This document shows positions 17,080-26,386 of a stretch of 64,000 nucleotides of DNA, in pieces (the first letter of the stretch is position 1; every line of letters begins with the position of its first letter). Both the position numbers and the translations under genes were made by a program. The notes under the pieces were generated by a model that saw only the letters and a program-made list of their open reading frames with translations, was not told where the DNA came from and ran no database searches. The stretch comes from Phycisphaerae bacterium (GTDB taxonomy: Bacteria > Planctomycetota > Phycisphaerae > UBA1845). The stretch covers positions 76,812 to 140,811 of the forward strand of contig JAJVHU010000008.1 of the NCBI GenBank assembly GCA_022072505.1, written 5' to 3'.

Positions 17080-19377
17080 ATGACGCGGCTGACGACGATC
17101 CGGATGGACCTCAATTCGATCATCACCGATGACGCGCAGCGGGCTCGGCCGACCCGCCTGCTTTCCACGCAGTTCATCCGCACCGTCGGGTATGCGTGGG
17201 CGTACCGCCGCCTGCTTTTGACCGGGTTTCTCTGCGCGCTGTTGTTCGCCGCGCTACACGCGGTCAGCCTCGCCGGCGTGCTGCCGGTGCTGAAGCTCAT
17301 TCTTGACGAGGAGGGCCTGCACGGCTGGGTGGACCGGACGGCGGCGTGCAACCGGCTCGGGTTCGAGGTCGAGATCGCGCGTCGCGCGGACGGCACGGCG
17401 CTGACGGTGCGCAGCGTTCCGGCCGGACATGCGCTGGCGTCCGCCGGGTTGAGCCCCGGCGACGTGATCGATCCGGCTCCCGCGACCCCCGCGGAGTGGC
17501 TCGCCGAGGTCGCGTCGAAACCGGCCGGAGAGGTCTTCGAGTTCAAGACCCGTCCGGCGGCGGGCGGGAGCGTCGCGCCGGATGCGCCCGCGCTGATCCG
17601 ACATGCGGTGGCGCTGAAGGCGCCGGATCTGAAGGAGTCCTTGAAGCATCGCCTCGTCGGGCTTGTCGATCGTCAGACGCTGGAGGGCGACCGGTTCAAG
17701 GCGCTGGTCGTCATTCTGGCGATCGTCTGCGTCGTCGCGGTGATCGCCAACGTCTTCCGTTTCCTGGCGGAGGTCTTCGTCTCCGACGCGGTGCTGAAGG
17801 GGATGATCCGCCTGCGGGCGCAGCTTTACGACTGCGTTCTGCAACTGCCGATGTCGTACTTCGCCGCGAAGGGGACGGCGGACCTCGTCACGCAGTTCGT
17901 CCAGGACATCCAGGAGATCCAGCGCGGATTACTGGCGTTTTTCGGAAAACTCGTCACCGAGCCGCTGAAGGCGGGGTTCATCCTCGCCCTGGCGTTCTTC
18001 CTCGATGCGCGGCTGACGCTGGCGATGCTGGTCATTCTGCCGGCGGCGGGGGCGGTGTTCTGGGCGATCGGGCGGCAGGCCCGCCGGGCCAACCGCAAGC
18101 TCCTTCAGCAATACGGCGTGATGATCGGCGGGTTCTCGACCGTGCTTTCCGCGATCGACGTGGTGAAGGCGTACACCACGGAGGCGTTCGAGCGCCGCCG
18201 GCTGGACGAACTCGACCGCCGGATGTTCAAGCATCAGCTTCGGCTCGCCGCGCTTCAGGCGGCGCTGCCTCCGGCGCTGGAGGTTCTGGCGGTGATCGGC
18301 GTCTCGATCGCGTCGGTCTGGCTGGGGTCGCGCGTGCTGGACCGCCAGCTCAACGTTTCCGAGTTCATGCAGCTTGCGGTGGTGCTGGGCATGCTGCTGG
18401 ATCCGATCCGCAAGGTCGCGGACGTGTACACGCGCATTTCGCGCGGTTCGGCCGGCGCGGACCGCATCTTCCGCGTGCTGGACACGCCGCCGGAGGAGCG
18501 CGAGCGCGGCGGTGACCGGGACGTCGCCGCGCTGCGCGACCGGATTGAACTGGAGGGTGTGACGTTCACTTATCCGAACGCGGCGTCGCCGGCGCTGTCC
18601 GACGTGAACCTGACGATCCGCCGGGGCGAGTGCGTCGCGCTGGTCGGGCCTAACGGTTCGGGAAAAACCACGCTGGTCAATCTCCTTCTGCGCTTTTACG
18701 ATCCGCAGCGAGGGGGCGTCCGCTACGACGGCGCGGACCTGCGCACGCTGAAGCTGGATGCGCTCCGACGGCGGATGTCCCTCGTCACTCAGAAGTCGAT
18801 CATCTTCGACGGCACGATCCGCGAGAACATCGCTTACGGCCGGGAGGACGCCTCCGACGAGCAGATCCGCGACGCCGCCCGGCGCGCCTACGCCGACGAG
18901 TTCATCCGCGCCCGGCGGGACGGATATGAGGAGCGCGTCGGCGAGGGGGGGATCATGCTCTCCGGCGGGCAGCGCCAGCGCCTCGTCATCGCCCGGGCGA
19001 TTCTGCGCAACGCGCCGATCCTGATCTTCGACGAAGCCACCAGCCAGGTGGACACCGAGTCCGACGAGAAAATCCACCGGGCGATCCGGGAACTCGCCCG
19101 CGACCGCACGACGATCCTGATCGCGCACCGCCCGAGCACGTTTCGCTTCGCAGACCGGATTGTCGTGCTGGACGGAGGACGCGTCGTGGACGCCGGGGGG
19201 TTCGACGAGCTGGCCGACCGGTGCGCCCTTTTCCGCTCCCTTTGCGCCGGGGCCGAGTCGGATGTCCCGGGGAACCCGCCCGCGGCGGAGGCTCCTTCGG
19301 GCGTTTTGTCAAGCCGCACGTCGCGGCCGCCCTCCGCCGTCGTTGCTTGTGAGCCGGACCGGGAGCCTCTACGCTAA
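17080..19377 (+). CDS. MsbA-like ABC exporter with PDZ-like loop domain
   Basis: This 765-residue half-transporter has an ABC exporter membrane domain and a C-terminal ATPase. The ATPase shows Walker A VGPNGSGKTT, signature [15 protein letters not shown], Walker B ILIFDEATSQVD and the H-loop AHRPST. The membrane domain has an unusually large segment of about 130 residues between its first two membrane helices. This segment reads as PDZ-like (LTVRSVPAGHALASAGLSPG, then DVI). MsbA and lipid exporters have a short first loop, so this is an added extracytoplasmic domain. The substrate is unknown; lipid or glycolipid export is the default guess. An alternative start is ATG 17104. Confidence 0.85.
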   Translation: MTRLTTIRMDLNSIITDDAQRARPTRLLSTQFIRTVGYAWAYRRLLLTGFLCALLFAALHAVSLAGVLPVLKLILDEEGLHGWVDRTAACNRLGFEVEIARRADGTALTVRSVPAGHALASAGLSPGDVIDPAPATPAEWLAEVASKPAGEVFEFKTRPAAGGSVAPDAPALIRHAVALKAPDLKESLKHRLVGLVDRQTLEGDRFKALVVILAIVCVVAVIANVFRFLAEVFVSDAVLKGMIRLRAQLYDCVLQLPMSYFAAKGTADLVTQFVQDIQEIQRGLLAFFGKLVTEPLKAGFILALAFFLDARLTLAMLVILPAAGAVFWAIGRQARRANRKLLQQYGVMIGGFSTVLSAIDVVKAYTTEAFERRRLDELDRRMFKHQLRLAALQAALPPALEVLAVIGVSIASVWLGSRVLDRQLNVSEFMQLAVVLGMLLDPIRKVADVYTRISRGSAGADRIFRVLDTPPEERERGGDRDVAALRDRIELEGVTFTYPNAASPALSDVNLTIRRGECVALVGPNGSGKTTLVNLLLRFYDPQRGGVRYDGADLRTLKLDALRRRMSLVTQKSIIFDGTIRENIAYGREDASDEQIRDAARRAYADEFIRARRDGYEERVGEGGIMLSGGQRQRLVIARAILRNAPILIFDEATSQVDTESDEKIHRAIRELARDRTTILIAHRPSTFRFADRIVVLDGGRVVDAGGFDELADRCALFRSLCAGAESDVPGNPPAAEAPSGVLSSRTSRPPSAVVACEPDREPLR

Positions 19378-19454
19378 CGGCGCGGGCGCACCGGTGAGGG
19401 GGCGGCGCCGGCGGAGGGCGCCGGTCGCGTGGGACGCCGGATCCGCGGGACGGC

Positions 19455-20462
19455 ATGTCACGACGTTTCATCAATCAACTTGAACCCGGCGAACGCGTCG
19501 AGGACCAGGTCTTCCTGATCAAGCAGAAAGACCTGCGAACGACGAACAACGGCGGTTTGTACATCCACGCCGTGCTCACCGACCGCACCGGGCAGATTCC
19601 CGGGCGGATGTGGCAGGCGACGCAGAAGGTCTTCGAGTTCATCCCGGAAGGCGGCTTCATGCGCTTCACGGGACGCTGCGAGAACTACAAGGGCAGCCTT
19701 CAGTTCATCATCGACGGCGTCCGCGAGGCGGCGGAAGGCTCCTTCGACGTCGCCGACTTCATGCCGGTGACCCCCTGCAACATCGACGAGATGTGGCGGC
19801 GGGTGCGGGCGATCCTGACGAAAGAGATCAGGCATCCGGACGTCCGCGCCCTGTGCGAGGAGTTTCTCGCGGATGAACCGTTGATGGAGAAGTTCCGCAA
19901 GGCTCCGGCGGCGATCCAGTTGCACCACGCCTACGTCGGCGGTCTTCTCGAACACACGCTCTCCCTGCTCGAAGTCGCCCTCCGCGTCATCCCGCTGTAT
20001 CCGAAGCTCAGCCTCGACATCGTGCTGGCGGGCCTGTTCCTGCACGACATCGGCAAGACCGAGGAGCTCGGCTACGAGACGAACTTCCACTACACCGACG
20101 AGGGGCAGCTCCTCGGGCACGTCAGCCTCGCCGTGATGTGGATCGACGCGAAGGTCCGGGCGATCGAGAGCCGCACGGAACGTCCTTTCCCGCCCGAAAT
20201 CCGCTGGGCGCTGCAGCACATCGTCGTCAGCCACCACGGGCAATACGAGTTCGGCGCGCTGAAGCTGCCCGCGACGCCCGAGGCCGCCGCGGTTCACTAC
20301 CTCGACAATCTTGACGCGAAGGTGCATATCTTTCTTAACGAAATCGAGAACGACAAGGATCCCGTCGGACACTGGACCAACTACCTGCCCAGCTTGGGCA
20401 CGAAAATCCTCAAACTGGATCCGATGGGGGTCCGCGCAAGGAAATCCCGCCCCGCGACGTGA
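19455..20462 (+). CDS. YhaM-like 3'-5' exoribonuclease (OB fold plus HD)
   Basis: This 335-residue protein combines an N-terminal OB-fold nucleic-acid binding domain (about residues 15-95) with a metal-dependent HD hydrolase domain (about 140-320). HHAYVGGLLEHTLS, LFLHDIGKTEEL and VSHHGQYEFG carry the HD-domain metal ligands. This architecture is that of YhaM, a 3'-5' exoribonuclease. The length is close to the 314 of the Bacillus enzyme. It lies between the exporter and gcvPA without clear functional linkage. Confidence 0.85.
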   Translation: MSRRFINQLEPGERVEDQVFLIKQKDLRTTNNGGLYIHAVLTDRTGQIPGRMWQATQKVFEFIPEGGFMRFTGRCENYKGSLQFIIDGVREAAEGSFDVADFMPVTPCNIDEMWRRVRAILTKEIRHPDVRALCEEFLADEPLMEKFRKAPAAIQLHHAYVGGLLEHTLSLLEVALRVIPLYPKLSLDIVLAGLFLHDIGKTEELGYETNFHYTDEGQLLGHVSLAVMWIDAKVRAIESRTERPFPPEIRWALQHIVVSHHGQYEFGALKLPATPEAAAVHYLDNLDAKVHIFLNEIENDKDPVGHWTNYLPSLGTKILKLDPMGVRARKSRPAT

Positions 20463-20484
20463 CGTGACGAACATGGCGGATGCT

Positions 20485-20524
20485 CGGTTGTCTGAATCCT
20501 GAACCCCGAACCCTGAAACCTGCA
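20485..20524 (+). repeat. Leader tract before gcvPA
   Basis: The 3' part of the gap is 'ctgaatcctgaaccccgaaccctgaaacctgca', tandem copies of a CCTGAA/CCCGAA unit, ending at the gcvPA ATG. It resembles the leaders of flhA and the permease at 42759. No Shine-Dalgarno-like motif is present. Confidence 0.6.
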
Positions 20525-21916
20525 ATGCGATATACGCAACTGACCGACGAACACGTGAAGGACATGCTGGACGCGATCGGCGTCCGCACGATCGAAGACC
20601 TTTTTTCGACGATCCCGCCGGGGCTGCGGCTGAAGCGGGATCTGGCGATTCCGAAGGGCGTGAGCGAGCCGCGGATGCTCGCCGACGCGGGCGCGCTGGC
20701 GGCGAGGAACGCGGATTGCGCGAAGCTCGCCTGCTTCCTCGGCGGCGGATCGTACGATCACTTCATCCCCGGTCTCGTGGACGCGCTGGCGATGCAGAGC
20801 GAGTTCCTCACCGCGTACACGCCGTACCAGGCCGAGGCGTCCCAGGGCACGCTGCAGGCGTTCTTCGAGTTTCAGACGATGATCTGCCAGCTCACCGGGA
20901 TGGAGGTGGCGAACGCCTCGCTTTATGAGGGCGCCACGGCCGCGGCGGAGGCGGTGATCATCGCGCTGAACGCGACCGGGCGTTCGCGCGTGCTCGTGGC
21001 GGACAACCTTCACCCGGACACGCGCCGCGTTCTGGCGACGTATGCCGAGCATCGCGGGTTCGACGTCGCGCCGCTGCCCTGCAAGGACGGCGTCGTGGAC
21101 GAGAACGCGCTGCAGCACCTTCTCAGTGAGCCGAGGGCTTCAGCCCGCGCGGATTCCCCGTCATCCGACGTGGCCGCAGTCATCGTGCAATCCCCCAACT
21201 TCTACGGTTGCGTCGAGCGCCTGGACCGCATCATCCCGGCGATCAAGTCCGCCGGCGCGCTGGCGATCATCTCGACGGACCCGCTCGCGTCGGGATTGCT
21301 GAAGTCGCCGGGCGCCTTCGGCGCCGACATCGTGGTCGGAGAGGGTCAGCCGCTCGGCGTTCCGATGCAGTACGGCGGTCCGTACCTGGGTTTCATGGCG
21401 ACCCGAGAGGAACATCTGCGGCGCCTGCCCGGGCGACTGGTCGGGATGACGAAGGACCGCGAAGGTCGTCGCGGCTTCTGCCTGACGTTGCAGACCCGCG
21501 AGCAGCACATCAAGCGCGAGCGGGCGACGAGCAACATCTGCACGAATCAGGGATTGCTGGCGATGCGCGCGGCGGTGTACATGGCGACGCTCGGAAAGAA
21601 GGGCGTCGCGGAGGTGGCGTCGCAATGCTTCGACAAGGCGCACTACGCGGCGGAGCGGATCGCGTCGATTCCGGGTTTCCGCCTGAAGTTCGCGGCGCCG
21701 TTCTTCAAGGAATTCGTCGTTCAGTCGGAGAAGGATGTCAACAAGGCGCTCGCCGCGTGTTGCGCGAAGAACCTCCTCGCGGGGACGCCGCTGAACCGGC
21801 TCGATCCGCAGTCGCCCGCGGCGAACGAGTTGAAGAACTGCTTCCTCACGGCGGTGACGGAGAAACGGACGAAGGAGGAGATCGACGCCTTGGCGGACGC
21901 GCTGCGGACGGCGTAA
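20525..21916 (+). CDS. gcvPA: Glycine dehydrogenase (decarboxylating) subunit 1
   Basis: This 463-residue protein is the N-terminal-half subunit of the two-subunit glycine decarboxylase (P-protein) of the glycine cleavage system. PLP-fold family sequences include YTPYQAEASQGTLQAFFEFQ, EGATAAAEA and VIVQSPNFYGCVE. I start it at ATG 20525. Residues around 201-215 (SEPRASARADSPSS) match no family position and are encoded by a copy of a dispersed palindromic repeat, in frame. It is followed by a small membrane protein and gcvPB. gcvT and gcvH are not in the window. Confidence 0.94.
   Translation: MRYTQLTDEHVKDMLDAIGVRTIEDLFSTIPPGLRLKRDLAIPKGVSEPRMLADAGALAARNADCAKLACFLGGGSYDHFIPGLVDALAMQSEFLTAYTPYQAEASQGTLQAFFEFQTMICQLTGMEVANASLYEGATAAAEAVIIALNATGRSRVLVADNLHPDTRRVLATYAEHRGFDVAPLPCKDGVVDENALQHLLSEPRASARADSPSSDVAAVIVQSPNFYGCVERLDRIIPAIKSAGALAIISTDPLASGLLKSPGAFGADIVVGEGQPLGVPMQYGGPYLGFMATREEHLRRLPGRLVGMTKDREGRRGFCLTLQTREQHIKRERATSNICTNQGLLAMRAAVYMATLGKKGVAEVASQCFDKAHYAAERIASIPGFRLKFAAPFFKEFVVQSEKDVNKALAACCAKNLLAGTPLNRLDPQSPAANELKNCFLTAVTEKRTKEEIDALADALRTA
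21128..21160 (+). repeat. Palindromic repeat copy inside gcvPA
   Basis: The sequence 'gagccgagggcttcagcccg' and the following 'cgcggattcc' is nearly identical to the intergenic repeat at 21918-21947. It sits in frame in gcvPA, coding for about 10-16 extra residues between LQHLL and DVAAVIVQSPNF. Confidence 0.75.
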
Positions 21917-21917
21917 C

Positions 21918-21950
21918 CGAGCCGCGGGCTTCAGCCCGCGCGGATCCGCG
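21918..21950 (+). repeat. Palindromic repeat after gcvPA
   Basis: GAGCCGCGGGCTTCAGCCCG with 'cgcggatcc' follows directly on the gcvPA stop. It contains a perfect 8-bp stem CGCGGGCT / AGCCCGCG (21923-21940) around TC. The same core occurs in reverse orientation at 57264-57290 and, as an in-frame copy, within gcvPA. The position suggests a REP-like or terminator function. Confidence 0.75.
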
Positions 21951-22123
21951 GGATGAGCGCCGCGCGGATGGCAGGGCGATCACACCCCAACGCGAGACGA
22001 GCGAAGCACATCCGCGGATGGACGCGGATAGACGCGGACGGACGCAGAGGAATGCGGAGGGAAACAGATGAATGCCGCGTCAGGAGGGAGCGCGGAGGCG
22101 AGGAAAATCCGGGGGCATGACCG

Positions 22124-22429
22124 TTGGATCTCGTGAATGTCGGCGTGCTGCTGCTGGTTCTGCTGACGCTCGTCGTCGCGGCGCTTTTTGTGTTTCTGGT
22201 GTGGCGGAACGGGTATGTGAGGGGTTGGCGGGCGGCGCGAGCGGCGCCGCCGACGTGCCCGGCCTGCGGGTATGAGATGACCGGGCTTGCGCAATGCCGA
22301 TGCCCGGAATGCGGGCGGGAGTACACGCTGGAGGAAATGTGGCGAACGCCGGTGGGGCGCTCGCTGCTGCGTGGCGAGGGTTCGCCGCGGAACGATGAAC
22401 GACCCGCGGCGACGGAATCATCAAGATGA
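22124..22429 (+). CDS. Small membrane protein with C-terminal zinc ribbon
   Basis: The product of about 100 residues has one N-terminal membrane helix (about residues 7-27), a basic stretch, and a rubredoxin-like zinc ribbon with CPACGYEMTGL and CRCPECG. Such single-helix CxxC..CxxC proteins are common in planctomycetes but of unknown function. The start is TTG 22124 or GTG 22133. Its stop overlaps the gcvPB start as ATGA, which implies translational coupling to the glycine cleavage gene. Confidence 0.65.
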   Translation: MDLVNVGVLLLVLLTLVVAALFVFLVWRNGYVRGWRAARAAPPTCPACGYEMTGLAQCRCPECGREYTLEEMWRTPVGRSLLRGEGSPRNDERPAATESSR

Positions 22430-23898
22430 GCGCAATACCGAAACTTCAACAATCCGACTTTCCCCTGCTCTTCGAACTCGGCGCGCCGGGGCTTTCGGCG
22501 TTGAACCTGTCCGCGTGCGACGTGCCGCGCGCGGATCGGGCGAAGACGATGCCGCGCGAACTGCTCGCCGACGCGCCGCCGCCGCTTCCGGAGGTCGGCG
22601 AGCTGGACCTGGTGCGGCATTACACGCGACTGGCGCACCGCTGCTTCTCGATCGACGAGAACTTCTACCCCCTCGGCAGTTGCACGATGAAGTACAACCC
22701 GCGGATCAACGAGCGCGTCGCGGCGATGCCGGGGTTCGCCGCGCTGCACCCGCACCAGGAGGAGGCCGATGTGCAGGGTCTGCTCGAGATGCTCTACCGT
22801 CTGCGCTGCGACCTGGCGGAGATCAGCGGGCTGGCGGAGGTCACGCTCCAGCCGGCGGCCGGCGCGCACGGCGAGATGACCGGGCTGATGATCATCAACG
22901 CCTATCACAAGAGCCGCGGTCAGCAGCGCTCGAAGGTGCTCGCGCCGGACAGCGCGCACGGGACGAACCCGGCCACCTGCGCGGTCTGCGGACAGCAGGC
23001 GCTCACCGTCAAGTCGCGCAAGGACGGGCGCATCGACCTGGACGATCTGAAGGCGAAGATGGACGAAGACGTCGCCGCGCTGATGATCACGAACCCGAAC
23101 ACCGTCGGAGTGTTCGACGCCCAGATCGCGGATGTGGCGGAGATTCTGCACGAGAAGGGCGCTCAGCTTTACCTCGACGGCGCGAACATGAACGCGATCC
23201 TCGGGATCACCCGTCCCGGCGACTTCGGCGTGGACGTGATGCACTTCAACACGCACAAGACGTTCAGCACGCCGCACGGCGGAGGCGGTCCGGGCGCGGG
23301 ACCGGTGGCCGTCGCGGAGCATCTTCGCCCGTTCCTCCCCGTTCCGCAGGTGGTGAAGCGCGCCGACGGGTCGTTCGGCTGGGACGCGGAGCGGCCGAAG
23401 TCGATCGGGAAGGTGCGCAGCTTCTTCGGGCAGATCGGCGTGCTGGTGCGGGCGTACGTGTACCTCCGCAGCAACGGGTGCGACGGTCTGCGCGACATTT
23501 CGGAAAAGGCCGTGCTCAACGCCAACTACCTGGCGGCGAGGCTCAAGCACCGCTTCCGCACGCCGTTTCCGCCGCCGTATGCGCACGAATTCATCATGAT
23601 GCCGGAGTTTCCCGGTTCGGACGTGACGGATCTGGACGTGGCGAAGCGGCTCATTGATCACGGCATCCACCCGCCGACGATGAGCTTTCCGATCGCGCAC
23701 TGCCTGATGATCGAACCGTCGGAGACGGAGTCCAAGGCGACGCTGGATCGTTTCGTCGCCGCGATGCTGGACATCGCCGACGAGGTCGAGCGCGACCCGC
23801 AGATCGTCCGCGACGCCCCGCACACGATGCCGGTGCGCAGGATGGACGAAGTCGGCGCGGCGCGGAAACCGGTGGTGCGGTGGCGCGCCGGCGGATGA
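22426..23898 (+). CDS. gcvPB: Glycine dehydrogenase (decarboxylating) subunit 2
   Basis: This 490-residue protein is the C-terminal-half subunit of two-subunit glycine decarboxylase, which binds pyridoxal phosphate. The PLP-lysine site is in FNTHKTFSTPHGGGGPGAG, and YPLGSCTMKYNPRIN is a family signature. The length matches the family. It overlaps the preceding zinc-ribbon gene by four bases. With GcvPA, GcvT and GcvH it would cleave glycine to carbon dioxide, ammonia and methylene-tetrahydrofolate. Confidence 0.96.
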   Translation: MSAIPKLQQSDFPLLFELGAPGLSALNLSACDVPRADRAKTMPRELLADAPPPLPEVGELDLVRHYTRLAHRCFSIDENFYPLGSCTMKYNPRINERVAAMPGFAALHPHQEEADVQGLLEMLYRLRCDLAEISGLAEVTLQPAAGAHGEMTGLMIINAYHKSRGQQRSKVLAPDSAHGTNPATCAVCGQQALTVKSRKDGRIDLDDLKAKMDEDVAALMITNPNTVGVFDAQIADVAEILHEKGAQLYLDGANMNAILGITRPGDFGVDVMHFNTHKTFSTPHGGGGPGAGPVAVAEHLRPFLPVPQVVKRADGSFGWDAERPKSIGKVRSFFGQIGVLVRAYVYLRSNGCDGLRDISEKAVLNANYLAARLKHRFRTPFPPPYAHEFIMMPEFPGSDVTDLDVAKRLIDHGIHPPTMSFPIAHCLMIEPSETESKATLDRFVAAMLDIADEVERDPQIVRDAPHTMPVRRMDEVGAARKPVVRWRAGG

Positions 23899-23941
23899 AA
23901 GCGCTGTCCGACGGAAAGACGCCGCCGCGCCGGTCCACCCT

Positions 23942-24973
23942 CTACCGCGTCGTCGGCGTCGCCGGTTGCTTGCCGACGGCGCGGGCCACGTCGCGGAGCT
24001 GGGCGAGCAACTCGGTGAAGCGGTTCGGCAGGACCGCCTGCGGACCGTCGCACAGGGCGGCTTCCGGGTGCGCGTGGACCTCGATCATGACGCCGGCGGC
24101 GCCCGCCGCCACCGCCGCCAGGGCGAGCGCGGGCACGAGGTCGCGTTTTCCCGCCGCGTGGGAGGGATCGACGAAGACCGGCAGGTGCGACTTCTCCTGA
24201 ATGAGCGGCACGGCGGAGATGTCCAGCGTGAAGCGCACGTCCTCGCAGAAGGCGCGGATGCCGCGCTCGCAGAGGATCACCTGATGATTGCCCTGGCTGA
24301 GGATGTACTCCGCGGACATCAGCAACTCCGTCACCGTCGCGGAGAACCCGCGCTTCAGAAAGACCGGTTTGCGGAGGCGTCCGACCTCGGTGAGGAGGTT
24401 GAAGTTCTGCATGTTGCGGGCGCCGATCTGGAGGATGTCGGCGCCCTCGGCGACCTTCTCGACGTCGCGGACGTCCATCACTTCGGTGATCGTCGGCATC
24501 GACAGCGCCGCGCCCGCCTCCTTGAGCAGGCGCAGCCCCTCGTCGCCCAGCCCGGTGAAGGCGTAGGGCGAGGTGCGCGGTTTGAAGGCGCCGCCGCGCA
24601 GGATCGTCGCCCCCGCGTCGCGCACGGCGCGCCCGACTTCATAAAGCATCGCCTCCGACTCGATCGTGCAGGGTCCGGCGATGACGTGGACGTGCGGACC
24701 GCCGATGCGCAGTCCGCGCACGTCGATGACCGTGTCCGCCTCGTGAAACTCGCGCGAGGCCAGCTTGAACGGCGCGGCAATGCGAAGGACGTGGTCCACG
24801 CCGGGAAGCTGGTCGAGCTGGTCCACCGCTTCCGGCGTCGCGCCGCCGATCGCTCCGATGATGGTGCGAAACTCGCCGCGCGACAGGTGCGGCGTCAGCC
24901 CCAGCGACCGGATCCGCGCGACGACGTGGTCGATCTGCTCCTCGGTGCAAAGCGGGCGCATGACGACGATCAT
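23942..24973 (-). CDS. aroF: DAHP synthase, KDPS-like type with N-terminal regulatory domain
   Basis: This 343-residue enzyme is 3-deoxy-7-phosphoheptulonate synthase, the first step of aromatic amino-acid synthesis. The N-terminal 75 residues form a ferredoxin-like/ACT-like domain as in the Thermotoga enzyme. The barrel has VIAGPCTIESE, RGGAFKPRTSPYAF and VFVDPSHAAGKR, the last with metal and substrate ligands. GGGAGG lies six bases before ATG 24973, so I choose it over ATG 24979. It is convergent with gcvPB. Confidence 0.93.
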   Translation of the reverse strand: MIVVMRPLCTEEQIDHVVARIRSLGLTPHLSRGEFRTIIGAIGGATPEAVDQLDQLPGVDHVLRIAAPFKLASREFHEADTVIDVRGLRIGGPHVHVIAGPCTIESEAMLYEVGRAVRDAGATILRGGAFKPRTSPYAFTGLGDEGLRLLKEAGAALSMPTITEVMDVRDVEKVAEGADILQIGARNMQNFNLLTEVGRLRKPVFLKRGFSATVTELLMSAEYILSQGNHQVILCERGIRAFCEDVRFTLDISAVPLIQEKSHLPVFVDPSHAAGKRDLVPALALAAVAAGAAGVMIEVHAHPEAALCDGPQAVLPNRFTELLAQLRDVARAVGKQPATPTTR

Positions 24974-25192
24974 GTTCATCCTCCCCGCGATTGTAGCCGG
25001 GCTTCCGCGCGACGGCACGCCGGCGCGGGTCCGAAATACACGGCGACGCAGCGCCGTGGCGCCGGAACGTCGATGTGAAAGACAGGTCCGGTATTGAGGC
25101 CGGATCGGAACGCCGTCGTTCAGGCGCCCCCGTGACGCGCTGACGCGCGATATTCGGCCGCCGCTCCGGCAGGCCGCGCGGGTTCGTCGCGA

Positions 25193-26317
25193 CTACGATC
25201 CCTTCGGGTAAAGGAACGCGCATTTCTCCCGGCGCGCCTTGCCGCCCGCGAAGACGGCGAACTCGGGGCCTTCCTGGATCGACGCCGCGCCGAACGTCCC
25301 GTCCTTGCGCACCGCGTAGAAAATGACGCCGAAGTCGGGGCGGCCCTCTTTCGTGCGCAACCGCGACAACTTCGTCTTATCCACGATGCGTTGACAGGCT
25401 TCCTTGCAGGCGTCGGCCGGCGAGAGACCGGGGTCTCGGCGCATCGCCTCGACGATCGTGTGCGCGCCGCAGGTCTGGATGACGGCTTCGCCGCGACCGG
25501 TGCTGCCCGCGGCGCCGACCTCGTTATCCACGTAAAGCCCGGCGCCGATGATCGGCGAGTCGCCGACGCGGCCGGGGATCTTCCAGGACAGTCCGCTCGT
25601 CGTCGTCACGCCCGCGAGGTCGCCCGCGGCGCTGACCGCGCAGCAGTTGATCGTGCCGAACGTGTGACGCCAGGCGCGGTCGGCGGCGGCCTGCGGACTG
25701 ATCTCGTTGGACCCTTCCGGCAGCCAGTCGTCGTCGTCGCTGTGATTCTCCTTCCACTTCAGCCAGGCCTTGCGGGACGCTTCCGTCAGCAGATTCATTT
25801 CCTCGAAGCCGTGCGCCCGGGCGAAGCGCAGCGCTCCCTCGCCGACCAGCAGGCAATGATCCGTCCGTTCCAGCACCAGCTTCGCCACCCGCGACGGATG
25901 CATGATCCGCTGAAGCCCGGCGACCGCGCCGCTGCGGTGCGACGGTCCGTACATGACGCTGGCGTCCAGCTCGACGACGCCGTCCTCGTTCGGCAGTCCG
26001 CCGTACCCGACGGACTGATCGTTCGGGTCGGCCTCGACCAGCGCCACCCCCTCGACCACCGCCGTCAGCGGATCCTTCCCCGCCAGCATCAGCTCCATCG
26101 CCAGCTCAACGCAGCTTTTCCGCGCCGGCGGACCGCCCAGGCCGTTCGAACTGGCAATGACGACGGGCAGGTTGGCCGCAGCGCCCGACGCGCCCGCCGC
26201 CGCCGCCGGTTCCTGCCTCGGCAGCACAACGCCTAACGCCGCGGGACTCGACCCCGCCGCTCCCGCCGCCGCCGCTGCCGATGCGGAGATGAATTCCCGT
26301 CGCGTGAATCCGCTCAT
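25193..26317 (-). CDS. Tat-exported N4-(beta-N-acetylglucosaminyl)-L-asparaginase
   Basis: This 374-residue protein is an Ntn-hydrolase of the glycosylasparaginase family, which cleaves the GlcNAc-Asn bond of N-glycopeptides or asparagine-like substrates. A twin-arginine signal (TRREFISA at residues 4-11) followed by an Ala-rich segment suggests folded export. The nucleophile Thr is in HTFGTINC, with the downstream PGRVGDSPIIGAGLYVDNE and GSTGRGE substrate loops. The usual HDT triplet is FGT here. It should self-process into two chains at that Thr. I start it at the ATG before the Tat motif; longer frames add a low-quality N-terminus. Confidence 0.88.
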   Translation of the reverse strand: MSGFTRREFISASAAAAAGAAGSSPAALGVVLPRQEPAAAAGASGAAANLPVVIASSNGLGGPPARKSCVELAMELMLAGKDPLTAVVEGVALVEADPNDQSVGYGGLPNEDGVVELDASVMYGPSHRSGAVAGLQRIMHPSRVAKLVLERTDHCLLVGEGALRFARAHGFEEMNLLTEASRKAWLKWKENHSDDDDWLPEGSNEISPQAAADRAWRHTFGTINCCAVSAAGDLAGVTTTSGLSWKIPGRVGDSPIIGAGLYVDNEVGAAGSTGRGEAVIQTCGAHTIVEAMRRDPGLSPADACKEACQRIVDKTKLSRLRTKEGRPDFGVIFYAVRKDGTFGAASIQEGPEFAVFAGGKARREKCAFLYPKGS

Positions 26318-26386
26318 GTCCGGTCTCCGTGTGCTAACAATGAAGTTGCAAGCCCCTCGCCTTGTCGCGGACCGCGAACCTCGGAT

